Assembly: GCA_021234155.1 (NCBI GenBank)
Contig: JAJEKV010000051.1
Location: forward strand, 8,018,105 to 8,082,104
Direction: 5' to 3'
From: Isoetes taiwanensis
Taxonomy: Eukaryota; Streptophyta; Lycopodiopsida; Isoetales; Isoetaceae
Length of the DNA: 64,000 nt
Each line of letters starts with the position of its first letter. Positions within the stretch are counted from its first letter, which is position 1. This document shows, one piece after another, positions 21,631-32,879 of the stretch. The notes under the pieces are model-generated. The model was given only the letters and a program-made list of their open reading frames with translations, was not told where the DNA came from and made no database searches. The position numbers and the translations under genes are program-made.

Positions 21631-22262
21631 ATTCAAGTTATATATACTTTGCTGATGATGTTAGAAGATTGAGGCAAAACGAGTATAGGTGGAGATGGTA
21701 TGCAAATTTGGCTTATGATACCTTTCAGTGTCGACGATGGGAAATGTGTCCATTTGAAAGCTACAAATCCTTGCACTTAGGTATCGAGCCCGACCCAGAG
21801 TCTTGCAGGTAGTCAGCCCGGCTTTCTCGACGGGCGAGTCAAGAATGCCTCAGCTTGCCAACAATCAAGAAAGTACAGGCCTTCTTTCGACTTGCGGTCG
21901 AGAATTTCTCGACTTCGCAAAGGCGAAGAGGAGTGTACATTTTGGATTGTTGGCTGGTTGAGGGATTCTTCACTCATGAGTCAAGAATGCCGAAGGCTGC
22001 TGACAAAAAAAGAATGCGAGAAAGCGATGTCGGCTCTCTTGCATTCTTCGGTGTGTCTGGCGATAGTCGAGAGACTCTCCTTGACATATCTTGGTCAAAC
22101 ATTGTGAAGGGAAGTGTACCTTTGTCTGCTTGGGCCTGCAGGTCGGGCTTGCTATCTGTAAGTTAGATATACTTTGTTCATGAGCTTAGAAGATTGAGGC
22201 GAAATGAGTATAGGTGCAGATGGTATGCAAATTTGGCTTAGAATACCTTTCAGTCTTCACGA
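21631..22262 (+). repeat. ~100 bp direct repeat around a CTCGACTT-rich spacer
   Basis: AGTTATATATACTTTGCTGA...CTTTCAGTGTCGACGA (21,638-21,738) matches AGTTAGATATACTTTGTTCA...CTTTCAGTCTTCACGA (22,159-22,262). The shared ORF text is RRLRxNEYRxRWYANLA. The spacer contains several TCGACTT/TCAAGAATGCC words and the inverted pair GTCGAGAA/TTCTCGAC near 21,898. Confidence 0.8.
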
Positions 22263-22610
22263 TTGCTGACACCACGGTTGAGTTTAAGAGTGGCGAGAAT
22301 AGATATTTCTGCTTGATTTTTTAAGTTCAAAGATGAAAGCAACGGACTAAGAAGACGTGTAATTCACTAGCGGATTTATAATTGGGCAAAGATGTGAGAT
22401 GGGATTAAGATCGAAAGTGTATGAGTGATGAATATACACTCCATACGTTTGGAGACCTTGCTTTGCAAAAACATGGCCTTTCTATCATTGTAAAGGAGCA
22501 AACCTCAATGCTTGGTCATAGTTTTGTAGCTACTTGATGAGATCATATAGATTTTGGCATAAAACCTAACGGTTCGTATGTGCGATGGTTCTTGAAGTAT
22601 ATAAAATTAT

Positions 22611-25373
22611 GCACTTCTTGAAATTTACTTAAATTTGTGACACCTTAAATTCTGGGGACTATTTATATATGTTGAGTAGTTTGTTTCTTTGTTGATGTTA
22701 CTTTGTATGTAATGCGAGGGGCGGCTTGGAGGGTTTCGTGAGTGGATTTGGGGGAGCGGGTGCATGGGAGGGTGGCTGGGTGGTTCATCATCGTTGTCGG
22801 TAAGGTTATGGTATTTTTGGATTTGATGATAAGTAAGGTTGTGTTGGTGAGTCTGGCTGGTGTATTAAGTATTCTAGGATTTGGGTAGTGGTAGTAGGTT
22901 GAATATTTTTGTGTGTATCGTGTTGAAAGGATTGGAGTGTGAGGTTGCAATGCCAAGGCGGCGGATGATATCGGGCTCGTGGTTGCTTTGCGATTACGTG
23001 GGTTCATTGGATGTTAGTGATTGATGAGTTCAAGCATCGAGACTTCCCAATCTTTCTTTCCCCTCCTTTTTGGGCAATGTAGCTTAGTTTACATGCTAAG
23101 TTCCATTGTCAAAAGAGGGGTGAAAGCAAGGTTTGGGAAGTCTCGATGCTTGCACTCAGGTCGATTTGGGAATTCGCGATGAGTTCAAGCATCGACACTT
23201 CCCACTCTTTCTTTTGCCTCTTCTTTGGGCAATGTAGCTTGGTTTACATACTAAGTTCCATTGTCCAAAGAGGGTGAAACAAGGTTTGGGAAGTTTCGAT
23301 GCTTACCTCAGTCGAATTGGGAATTCATGATGAGTTCAAGCATGGAGACTTCCGGTCTTTCTTTCCCCGCCTCTTTGGGCAATGTAGCTTAGTTTGCATG
23401 CTAAGTTCCATTGTCCAAAGTGGCGATAACAAAAGATTGGGGCGTCTCAATGCTTGCACTCGATGCTGGCTTAGTCTCTTTTGTTTTTGTCTGTTTGTTG
23501 TATCTAAAGTGCAATGGTTCTTGAAGTACATAAAATTATGCACTTCTTGAAATTTACTTAAATTTGTGGCCTTTAAATTCTGGGGACTATTTATATATGT
23601 TGAGTAGTTTGTTTGTTGTTGATGTTACTTTGTATAAATGGGGGGCGGCTTGGAGGGTTTCATTGAGTGGATTTGGGGGCGTCTGGCGTGCATGGGAGGG
23701 TGGTGGGTGGCTGTCATCATCACGTTGTCAGTAAGGTTATGGTATTTTTGGATTGTGATAAGTAAGGTTGTGTTGGTGAGTCTCTTTGGTGTATTAAGTA
23801 TTCTAGGATTTGGGTAGCGGTAGTAGGTTGAATATTTTTGTGTGTATGCGTGTTGAAAGGATTGGAGTGTGAGGTTGCAATGCCAAGGCCCTTGAGATGA
23901 TATCGAGGGCTTCGTATGTGGGTTCATTGGATGTTAGTGATTGATGAGTTCAAGCATCGAGACTTCCCAATCTTTCTTTCCCCTCCTCTTTGGGCAATGT
24001 AGCTTAGTTTACATGCTAAGTTCCATTGTCGAAAAGAGGGGTGAAAGCAAGGTTTGGAAAGTCTCGATGCTTGCACTCATGTCGATTTGGAATTAGCGAT
24101 GAGTTCAAGCATCGACACTTCCAGTCTTTCTTTTCGCCTCCTCTTTGGGCAATGTAGCTTAGTTTACATACTAAGTTCCATTGTCCAAAGAGGGGTGAAA
24201 GCAAGGTTTGGGAAGTCTCAATGCTTGCACTTTCGAGGTCGAATGGGGAATTCATGATGAGTTCAAGCATGGAGACTTCCGGTCTTTCTTTCCCGCCTCT
24301 TTGGGCAATGTAGCTTAGTTTGCATGCTAAGTTCCATTGTCCAAAGTGGCGTAAAAAGCAAAGATTGGGGCGTCTCAATGCTTGCACTTCGATGGCTTAG
24401 TCTCTTTTGTTTGTCTGTTTGTTGTATCTAAAGTGCAATGGTTCTTGAAGTACATAAAATTATGCACTTCTTGAAATTTACTTAAATTTGTGGCCTTAAA
24501 TTCTGGGGACTATTTATATATGTTGAGTAGTTTGTTTGTTGTTGATGTTACTTTGTATGTGCGAGGGGGATGGCTTGGAGGGTTTCGTGAGTGGATTTGG
24601 GAGTGTGGGTGCATGGGAGGGTGGGCTGGGTGGCATTTGTCATCGTTGTGCGGTAAGGTTATGGTATTTTTGGATTGTGATAAGTAAGGTTGTGTGGGTG
24701 AGTCTGCTGGTGTATTAAATATTCTAGGATTTGGGTAGCAGGTAGTAGGTTGAATATTTTTGTGTGTATGCGTGTTCGAAAGGATTGGAGTGTGAGGTTG
24801 CAATGCCAAGGCCGCGGATGATATCAGGCTCGTGGTTGCTTGCGATTCTGTGGGTTCATTGGATGTTAGTGATTGATGAGTTCAAGCATCGAGACTTCCC
24901 AATCTTTCTTTCCCCTCCTCTTTGGGCAATGTAGCTTAGTTTACATGCTAAGTTCCATTGTCGAAAGAGGGGTGAAAGCAAGGTTTGGGAAGTCTCGATG
25001 CTTGCACTCAGGTCGATTTGGGAATTCGCGATGAGTTCAAGCATCGACACTTCCCAGTCTTTCTTTCGCCTCCTCTTTGGGCAATGTAGCTTAGTTTACA
25101 TACTAAGTTCCATTGTCCAAAGAGGGGTGAAAGCAAGGTTTGGGAAGTCTCGATGCTTGCACTCAGGTCGATTTGGGAATTCATGATGAGTTCAAGCATG
25201 GAGACTTCCCAGTCTTTCTTTCCCCTGCCTCTTTGGGCAATGTAGCTTAGTTTGCATGCTAAGTTCCACTGTCCAAAGAGGCGTGAAAGCAAAGATTGGG
25301 ACGTCTCAATGCTTGCACTCAGTGGTTGGCTTAGTCTCTTTTGTTTGTCCTGTTTGTTGTATCTAAAGTGCCC
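22611..25373 (+). repeat. Three ~925 bp higher-order tandem repeats
   Basis: Units start with GCACTTCTTGAAATTTACTT at 22,611, 23,540 and 24,464 (periods 929 and 924); the third is cut at about 25,373. Each unit has a ~420 bp body (TTATATATGTTGAGTAGTTT, TAAGTATTCTAGGATTTGGG, TGGAGTGTGAGGTTGCAATG) and then three long hairpins. A diverged copy of the body lies at about 21,300-21,610. Copies agree well except at short G-rich spots. Confidence 0.92.
23031..25315. repeat. Nine ~120 bp long-stem hairpins in the array
   Basis: Each begins near CAAGCATCGAGACTTCCCA and ends near TGGGAAGTCTCGATGCTTG, perfect complements in the best copies. The arms continue inward through CCTCTTTGGGCAATG / CATTGTCCAAAGAGG, giving ~57 nt arms with few mismatches and a short TTTACATG loop. 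Approximate hairpins: 23,031-23,153; 23,186-23,305; 23,337-23,456; 23,949-24,073; 24,100-24,225; 24,261-24,384; 24,881-25,005; 25,037-25,165; 25,191-25,315. Confidence 0.88.
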
Positions 25374-25430
25374 ACTAGGATGAGATCGCTCGCTCATTTT
25401 AGGGGGCACTTTAGATATATACAAACAGGA
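25349..25430. repeat. 25 bp inverted repeat closing the array
   Basis: CCTGTTTGTTGTATCTAAAG-TGCCC at 25,349-25,373 pairs with GGGCACTTTAGATATATACA-AACAGG at 25,405-25,430 with one 1-2 bp bulge. The ~31 bp spacer carries TGAGATCG-CTCGCTCA. It sits exactly where the third tandem unit stops, so it may mark a recombination or rearrangement point. Confidence 0.85.
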
Positions 25431-25879
25431 TAATTGAAAAGGGAGTAAGCCTGGAGCGTGACCCTCTTGAATGGTTGTCAACTCACCAGGCTTGATATTG
25501 TTCGCGGCAAACAATATAGACTTCTCGAACCCATTAGGTATGTAGAGCACGTGCCACCCAAAGGAATGGAGTATAGAGTATACAATCCTGATGGCATTCA
25601 AATGCTGATTTGGCGTACCGGAGATACGCCTCACCTATCCAGTGGTTGGGAGGATGTGGATCATGTACTTTTCAAACCTTTTGATGGATCAGATCCGTCC
25701 CAGTTGGTCCATGGCTGTTTGGCCCCTTGGCATGCATAGATTACTTCTCATCAACAAGATTCTGTGGCATGCAAAGAGGTAAGCAGCAACGGAAGTCGAG
25801 ACGGGTCTGATCCGAGGAGAGTTCTGAAGGCACTACGGTTGACGGAGATAATGGAACACGGTGAACGGAAGGGGTAATC

Positions 25880-26943
25880 ATCAACAGTGGACCGTGCCTC
25901 TTGCGAGACTTCATCTCCATCGAAATCGTTTCACAGAAAAGTATCCTGGTGTTAAGTGTCTTCCACTTCATTGTCAACAAAGAATGAGTAGATCATATAG
26001 GAGGCCCAACAGCGCTTCGTTGCTTGATCGTTATTTCTTGAGGCCTCCTGCTATAGAATTCTCGGAGCTAACCTATCTTCAGTAGCATGAACAGTACAGC
26101 TTTGTATCCTGTAGAGATAGAACGTATACTGATGGTGATCACCTTGAACTACCTAGGCCGCACCTTCCTAGGAACATAGTTCGGAAGAGAAGTAAGCAAA
26201 CCCTTATTTGTAGAATAAGGTTGGTGATGCCACGTGAGGGGGAGCTATTCTATTTGCGATAGTTGCTGCTGCATACTCCAGCGAGGTGTTGGGAAGACTT
26301 AAAGAAGTATAATGGGACTACCTATGATACCTATCAAGAAGTGATAACTGTTATGGGTTTATTGCATGATAGATCAGAGCCGGTTGTGACAATGCAAGAG
26401 GCAGTGTTGGCGTTGCAAATGCCGTCGCAATTGCGTTTCCTTTTTTCATTGCTTATCCTTGATGGTGCTCCGGCAAGTGAGTTGTGGTCGAATTTTCATG
26501 ATGAGCTGATAAAGGAGTTCCATGATATTTCAGAGACAGGCACTTTGCTTGCAGAGCAGCAAGCTCTTTTGTGCATTGAAAATGTGCTTGTGCAACATGG
26601 CTCTAGTGTTGCTGGCTTTGGGCTGCCTGAAATCCATATTCGGTCACAGCTAGTGTTGCAAGAGTTGTCAAAGTTTCCTCACCATAGATCTTACATAGAA
26701 GAGTCAAAAGTAATGTGGAAAGGACCTTTAGGAGAGTTTGAGAACAGGCGAAGACCAGGCAAGGGGAAATTGCTTAATGTGGAGCTAAGAGACAAGGATG
26801 TATGCAAATTTGAGTTGATTGGATTCTTACTTCCCTTGCTTTATGAATATTTAGAGAGTCGTCTTAATATATACAGGGAACGGAAATTCAAGCAACAATG
26901 TTTGACGAGGCAGCTGACAAATTCTACAACAGACTTGAGTTGA
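25880..26943 (+). pseudogene. Helitron RepHel remnant: linker before the helicase
   Basis: Across two or three frames the reading is VKCLPLHC...ASLLDRYFLRPPAIEFSELTYLQ, then REGELFYLRLLLLHTPARCW, EDLKKYNGTTYDTYQEV, MGLLHD and ALQMPSQLRFLFSLLIL. This follows the conserved Helitron order LTYxxFYxxY - GExFYLRLLLxHxxxxxxEDLRTVNG - TFxEAxxxxGLLxDDxE - MPxQLRxLF. From 26,263 the frame is open for 226 codons. The expected Walker A helicase start is missing: similarity fades after about 26,700. Upstream HUH nuclease motifs were not found. Confidence 0.8.
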
Positions 26944-27479
26944 TGAAGGTAGGTTATAGGTTGATGCATAAATTGGGGATTATGTCATGAATAGAGGTAG
27001 TCGTTGAAGTTCTTTGTAGAGATGTAGGTGTATTACATCTCTAAAGGAGTTGTTAAACTCTTGAACAAAAGCGATATACAACCGTAAACCATGACTATCG
27101 GATAGCGCTTGATGCACAGTCAATAATTGAAGTTGCCAGTGATGGGACTGCGGAGGTGGGAAACTCAATGGGCGAAGTTTGCAAAAGTAGATGAATTGCA
27201 CAAGTACCTTGATGGGAAAGTGGTCTTTGGTACATGAAATACTTTTCGATTTGTTTGTTATGGTATTGAGATAGAATACATTGTATAATTTCTCACCGCT
27301 ATGGATGTCATTGGAATTGTTTGCTCGGTCTCGCGGTCGAAACTGTTAGAGTAGGAAATATGATAAGCAAGATGTTTTTAAAACGTACCATCAGCCTCCT
27401 TGATGAAAGGTATTTTATGAATACAACACGGCGTGTGGATATTTTCTAACAAAGGAAACATATTCCGGTGGAAAAAGTG

Positions 27480-28545
27480 TAAAGTGTGAGCCTATGGGGA
27501 GATCTTCCGCGTGAATGAAGGAGAGAAGTCATCGCAAATGTTGTGTGACATTCCAATAGTATCTTGACTTCGTGTTCGAGCTAGCAAATTCGAGGTTCTA
27601 CTAATACTATTGATTGAATTAAATTGCTGATTGAAACTGGCGATTAGATAGTGTCTTACGCAGGTGTGTCTTTGTCAACAACAAATAAAACAATGATGGA
27701 ATTAAATCCAAACCTTTGTTACACGCTTGCCTTTATTACATGGTATGGGTTACGTCACTTCCCTTTAAATATTGTAGCATGCTAATTCAACCACACTAAA
27801 GGTATGAGCAAGAGGGACAGAAGTGTACAACGACGCCGGCCGGTACATTGCATGATCGTGCATTTGTATCGGACATATTACAACCTTTCTCGTTGGGGAT
27901 GGGCGGTAGGTTGTTAGTATGAGGTATATTGATTCCTCGCTTTTTGCGGTTGCTTATTCTAAAAGCTGCTTCTTGTGAAGATTGAGTATTTCAATGTTGG
28001 CGTGCATAACGTTTATTGATCCAAACCAGCCAATGTGGTATGAGGCATGTCTAAGATCAAGATGAAGAAGGTAAGTGCGAGAATCGAGAATTTTGGTGCG
28101 AGAAATGTGGGGCTGACTCTTGAACCATTAAAGAGGTGAGAGAGCTCGATTTACCAATTGGTTTGAATGGATGTGTGATGTCATTATTATGATCGGTATA
28201 TATTCCATGCAACGTTGGGAGATGCAACGGGAGAAATTGTAGTTACTATCTTCAATAATGAAGGAGAACAAATCTTAGAGGCGGTATCGCAAATGAGATG
28301 TCAAAAATGAGGGATAATGTAAGATAAGATTGGGGTGAGATTTAGCGATGATTTTGTGATAGAAATGCTTGAGGTTATCGATTGCGAGGAGAATAATCAA
28401 CAAGAATATTATTCTCTCTTTATGGAGCACCTTTGGATTAGCAAAATATTCCGACTAAAGCGTAGTTCGAGATTGAGAATACAATGGATTCAAGAGTCAC
28501 GAGTTGTGGTTCGTGAAGTCACGACTATAGATTGGGAAATTTGAA
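27480..28545 (+). pseudogene. RPA70-like single-strand DNA-binding protein, broken
   Basis: Near 27,486 the reading VSLWGDLP followed by VIANVV and SKFEV resembles an RPA70 DNA-binding domain (LWGDxA...VxVSxFxG). At 28,091 FWCEKCGADS gives the first half of the RPA C-terminal zinc ribbon; then HATLGDATGEIVVTIFNNEG matches its OB-fold strand (ETGxxxxTxFNexxExIL). The tail ORF runs 28,335-28,545. At least three frame breaks separate these blocks. RPA-like genes are known companions of RepHel in plant Helitrons, which fits the position downstream of the 25.9 kb remnant. Confidence 0.65.
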
Positions 28546-29091
28546 TGCGAGGTTGTCATAGGCCCGGAATAAAGAGGTCTAAAATAAGATTGGGAGGAGA
28601 GTTTAATCAGTTCAGCTTGGAATATCCAGTGGACAACGTATAGTTATCGTTTGCATAAAGGAGCTGCAACTCTGCTGTGGTCGATCTAACTAAGTAGTTA
28701 ATTTGAAATTGATATTATGTCATCTATTAGAAACTTTGACTTTTTGTTGTGAAGTTGTCTTTGTGTTTGGGATTTTGTTCTCAAACCCTATGTGTTTTCT
28801 TTATGAAATTTTGCTTCCATGGTACATGGAGATTTTGGTTAATTAGTAATAGCGAGAGGTACTTATATGAAGTGATTTGGATGATAGTATTCGGTCGTAT
28901 CCATGATTAAACTTACGCGTGAAACTTATTGCTAATATTTGTTACTGAAATGATGTTTAACAAGTGATAAATCTATTGATGGCATGACAACTGGTAAATT
29001 TAGTGGTGGTATTTGTCAACGAAGTGATGTGTATGATAACGTGTTTGAGAAAAAGACTGGTAAGTTATAGGTTAGTTTTGGACGACACGTC

Positions 29092-29871
29092 TTGAGATTC
29101 TTGGTATGCTTGAATAGTGAAGAGAGGGCGAGAGAAGGTTCATATGAAGGCAGGATTACGAATGACATAGCTGGGGTCAGTAAGTTGGAGGTGGAGAATA
29201 TATTGCTGAAGGCAAAGGTGGCGTCTATTATAGCGATGCTTTGGAGTTTACACGTTGAATATGAACCTCGGTACATGGACCATATTGAAGACGGAAATGC
29301 TGAAGCCCAGAAACAATTTTCGAGTTCTACGGTGGCACAGAAATCTGCTGAGGCTTTGCAGTCGAAAGATGACGACATGGAACACTTGAATAAGTTACAA
29401 AATAGAAAGTAGTTACAATGTCATTGTTATCAGAAAAGAACAAGGGAATTTGAACAGAAACTGACTGATTAACATTCAGGAATGAATAATTTCTCTGGAA
29501 ACAATAGTGAGAAAGATCATGGTGCAATAAATGCAGAGTATGATGACAAGGTGATTCAAGATTCAGGAACATTTGATTGTAGTAACAAAGTGAAAGGGGA
29601 GAAATTGCTGGTGATAAAAGAAATGTTATTAGAGGAATGTCTAACTTCAGAAGATAGAGCAAACTTCAAAATTCCATCTGGATTACTTGTGAAGAGTTTG
29701 TTTTTATTTTGCTTTTTCATGGCCATTGTATCTTGTGGTTTTGGTGGTAAGAGTACATTAAATATGTTGCATACAATTTCAAGCGTATTACGTGTGGGGA
29801 AACCTGTGGGAAACTCTAAAGCGTGGGAAACTCTAAAAAAAGATGCTAGTTATGATGGTGTATTCCCTTAG
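29092..29871 (+). pseudogene. ATG11-like host gene fragment
   Basis: One frame runs from 29,092 to 29,871 with only two in-frame stops (near 29,411 and 29,469). The text LEVENILLKAKVASIIAML, EVEYEP-like HVEYEP, SAEALQSKDDDMEHL and QCHCYQKRTREFEQKLTD closely recalls the plant autophagy scaffold ATG11 (AEALxLKDEYxxHL...QCxxYEKRIQELEQRLSD). ATG11 is a large coiled-coil protein that links the ATG1 kinase complex to membranes. Only the middle coiled coil is present; the last ~60 codons (hydrophobic stretch near 29,695-29,745) do not look like ATG11. Its place between Helitron pieces suggests gene capture. Confidence 0.5.
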
Positions 29872-30340
29872 ATTGAACTCACTGCGAAAGTATATCTTTG
29901 CAATAAAGATATTGTATGGATACAAGTTCTAGCCAGGGATTTGATCTAATATAGGATAGAAAAATATAGCGATCTCGTGCCTCTATGTGATTTCACAGCT
30001 TCAAATCTCTACATATTCTTTACATTTCATTAACTACTTGGCATATATTCTCAGTTTTTATAATGGATATCTGGTTATTGTATCATAGTGAGCAATGGGT
30101 CTATTGGGTATGCTATATGCATACACAACTATTAGGATGCCAGCACAAAGGGGGGTTTGAATGATATTTAGTTCTTTAACAAATCATTTAAACATTTTAA
30201 ACATTTAAACACATTATGATAGTTGCCTTTTTGTATGGAATAATTTGATGATATGGGATCTTAGTTTTTTGCTTTATGAATGTTTTCTACCTTATGTTTG
30301 CAGGGCATAAAGTTCGCATAGAGTTGCAAGGCAAAGTCGG

Positions 30341-30763
30341 GTGATCATAGCTGTGAATGAAGTTATTTCCGCCAAGACCGCTTGTGTGAATTACTTGCTC
30401 GTCTTCAGCTATGGAATCTTGAGAATAATATCTCGTTTCAAGACGTCGCATACGATCAAGAATGCTTTCTTCTTATGCAAGGTTGGTCTACAAACAATGT
30501 CTGTCGAGTATAAGAATTCCCGTGCCTTTTCGATACATGTTCTTGTGCAAAACAAATCAAATGTCACAATGTTTGTATCAAATCTCATTCTGGGACACCA
30601 CCAATGTTACTAACTTTGGGTCCGCAACATTTCCAACCGATTCATTTAACTTATGAATAATAAATGCTCTGCAAATCTCAGATGATTTAATAGAAGTAGC
30701 TATTGTTGCACTTCTCCCTGCAGCTGGTACTATAAATGTAAACAAATAGACATGTTCGTCCAA
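30341..30763 (-). pseudogene. Helitron helicase fragment, opposite orientation
   Basis: On the minus strand 30,763-30,578 reads FIVPAAGRSATIATSIKSSE, then AFIIHKLNES, resembling the Pif1/Helitron block QTLPVxPxGxRAxIVxASIxxSYLW...LxxNMR. After a break, ESILDRMRRLETRYYSQDSI (about 30,470-30,390) resembles the later block NDxVLxRLxGExRTYxSxDSI. The order is correct for one minus-strand helicase with a deletion between. It points opposite to the other Helitron pieces, so it is an inverted part of the same element or a second copy. Confidence 0.6.
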
Positions 30764-31468
30764 TTCTTATGTATTTATCCAGTCCATTCTCTAAGAAATG
30801 TTCGAGTTTCCCATACTAACAAGTGTATGAAACTAGTTAGAAACAGTATTACCTGGCCTTTAGGTTTGTTGTGATGATTTGAAATAATGCCCAATGTGCA
30901 CAATAAGGACGTGATATATTTGAGAAAATTTCTTCAGTGCACACAATATTTTAGGTCTATAACTAACTGATCTTACTCTAAATTTAAAAAGGATTTTGGT
31001 GGCACGGAATCCCGATGCTTGAATAGACTTGGCGGTCAACTGCTCCTGTTCCATGGTTGGACTTGGGGAAAATTGGGATAGGGATCTAATTTGCTGGTTC
31101 ACATTAGCACCCTCATTCTGGGCAATCGAGTTTGGCTAGGTGTATCCTAACTAATGAATTAATTAGCTTAATTAACTTACTTAGGTAATTAACCTTTAAT
31201 TAAACCCTTATTAATTTAGCATAGCTAAATTAATCGTTTATGGTTAATTCCGTAGGTTAGATACCCCCATGATGGCATATCCTCAGCCCGTGACGTGTCC
31301 GTGTATTTATACATACACTGTATAAATATGTGGAACATCACAACATCTTTAGCTTCTTATTAAAAAAAAAATTCTTTTTCAGAGTAAGAGTTGGTTTTAT
31401 CATTAATTATAAAGATTCAAGTACAAAGCATCACACATGGTTGAGAAGACTGTGTCATGATGAGAAAA
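30764..31468. other. Gene-free AT-rich stretch
   Basis: No supported ORF. 31,140-31,250 is built from repeated TTAATTA/TAATTAA words. A perfect 9 bp inverted repeat, ATTTATACA-TACAC-TGTATAAAT, lies near 31,306-31,328. Confidence 0.5.
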
Positions 31469-32397
31469 TTATAGTGAGAGATCGCTATAGGAAATACATA
31501 GCATAGCATCACTATCTTCAAAATGCCATAGTATAAGCTTATGGATCATGGAAAAAGATGGAATTGAAGTAGGTATTGAAGGGCTCAGCAGTCCCAAAGA
31601 TATAGCAATTAGCAGGCCAGTTGCCGAGGTAGAGTAGACGGAAATAATCATCATCTCCCAACAGAATAATGAGCCATATAGATCTGCAATCTGTCTATGA
31701 TTGTAGTACATCGATCTGTATCTAGAGAGCTGTCTTTCTGTTAGGCTGAAGTGATAGTTCCACAAGAACCACCATAAGCAGTGAACCTGGATAACCTCTC
31801 TGCAGAAGATTGCTGCCCATAACTCTTCACTATCCTTCTTTTGTGCTAGCTTACCAATACGCATCAGATACTGTTCCTCTCGAGATGCCATATTGTTCTG
31901 AAACACACCATCAATTATTGGATCCCGAAAGGGAGAATGTTTGAGAAGCTTCGTTTTCCCCTCTCCCCTTAAAAAGTCAAGGTATCCTAGGATCATCAGA
32001 GAATAAAGTATTAGAATCCAGTAGGTCCAGATTAGAAGGAAACATATCAAAAGATCTTTAAGGAATGAACAATAGGTAAGTTTACTAAAATACCATTGTA
32101 GAGCTTCATTTTCTGGTGCTGTAGAAGCGGCACTCTCTGCTTCAGTATCTCATCCAATGTTGCATCAGAGCGGATTTCAGCATGAGGATGAGAAACCCCA
32201 TAAGGAATCGGCATTTGTGTAGCAGGATCAATATTATGGTAGTGTCCACGATGATCCGGATCAGCAGAAAGGTTGTCCCACATGGCAACTTTATGGCAGA
32301 TAGGGTCCATTGGGCAGTTTTCATGAAGGAAGGAGGCTGAATCAGAGGACAGTGATGCAGAGCTTAGGAGATTTGCAAAAGTGCGAAGAAATGCCAA
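31469..32397 (-). CDS. Hypothetical protein, probably two exons, C-terminal membrane segments
   Basis: Two long minus-strand frames adjoin. The first (32,397 to about 32,100) starts MAFLRTFANLLSSASLSSDS, which could be a short organelle-targeting leader. It continues with CPMDPICHKVAMWDNLSADP and PIPYGVSHPHAEIRSDATLDEILKQR, which looks like real coding sequence. The second (about 31,965-31,469) contains MASREEQYLMRIGKLAQKKD, EELWAAIFCREVIQVHCLWW and two hydrophobic stretches. A GT-rich junction near 32,095 and the hydrophobic, unlikely text at 32,050-31,970 suggest an intron between them. I do not recognise the family. Its neighbourhood of Helitron debris means it could also be a captured fragment. 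Confidence 0.4.
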
Positions 32398-32423
32398 ATT
32401 CTTAGGGTTTAAATGGTGATATC

Positions 32424-32510
32424 ATTCACCACATAATTCACCACATGCATCACATGTCACGACATGATTCACCACATGTACGACATGTCACCATATGATT
32501 CACCACATTA
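32424..32510. repeat. ATTCACCACATG short tandem repeat
   Basis: ATTCACCACAT occurs at about 32,424, 32,436, 32,467 and 32,498, spaced by related CATCACATGTCACGACATG words. Confidence 0.85.
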
Positions 32511-32724
32511 GTACACCTTGCAACAAACATATCAGGCGTCACATGGGATAATTAATACCTTAAAATCTACGAATTCATCTTGCATAGATTAAAAATTCTG
32601 GTCTCTTTTGTGTATTGCCTTTATTTTAGAGAATAGACGTTTGAATCCATATCCCAAGTTGGCTTCTTCTATGGAGATATTTGATGTCTGACTCAGTCAA
32701 ATAAACACATATGTTGTTTAAATC

Positions 32725-32872
32725 GTCGTTTCTCATACGCGAAACTAAAAAAAAATAAAAAAAAGAAACATTTCTCTTCCTTTTTTCCCCCGCGTAAATG
32801 AAACTTTGAGTTTCGCTCACGCGAAAAAAGTTTCGCCTAAGCGAGCCTGAAGGTTTCGCTTACGCGGAAAAC
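32725..32872. repeat. TTTCGCTYACGCG motif cluster, partly inverted
   Basis: GTTTCTCATACGCGAAAC near 32,728, TTTCGCTCACGCGAAA near 32,812, TTTCGCCTAAGCGA near 32,832 and TTTCGCTTACGCGG near 32,854 are variants of one inverted-repeat word, TTTCGC...GCGAAA. An A-rich and a TTCC-rich tract separate the first from the rest. Confidence 0.75.
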
Positions 32873-32879
32873 AAAAAAA

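Noticed and set aside
22611-25373. CRISPR-like array
   Set aside because: Units are ~925 bp and ~150 bp with hairpins, in plant-like DNA; there are no short repeats with unique spacers and no cas genes.
30578-30763. Ordinary host gene exon on the minus strand
   Set aside because: The order and wording of two separate blocks fit a Helitron helicase better.
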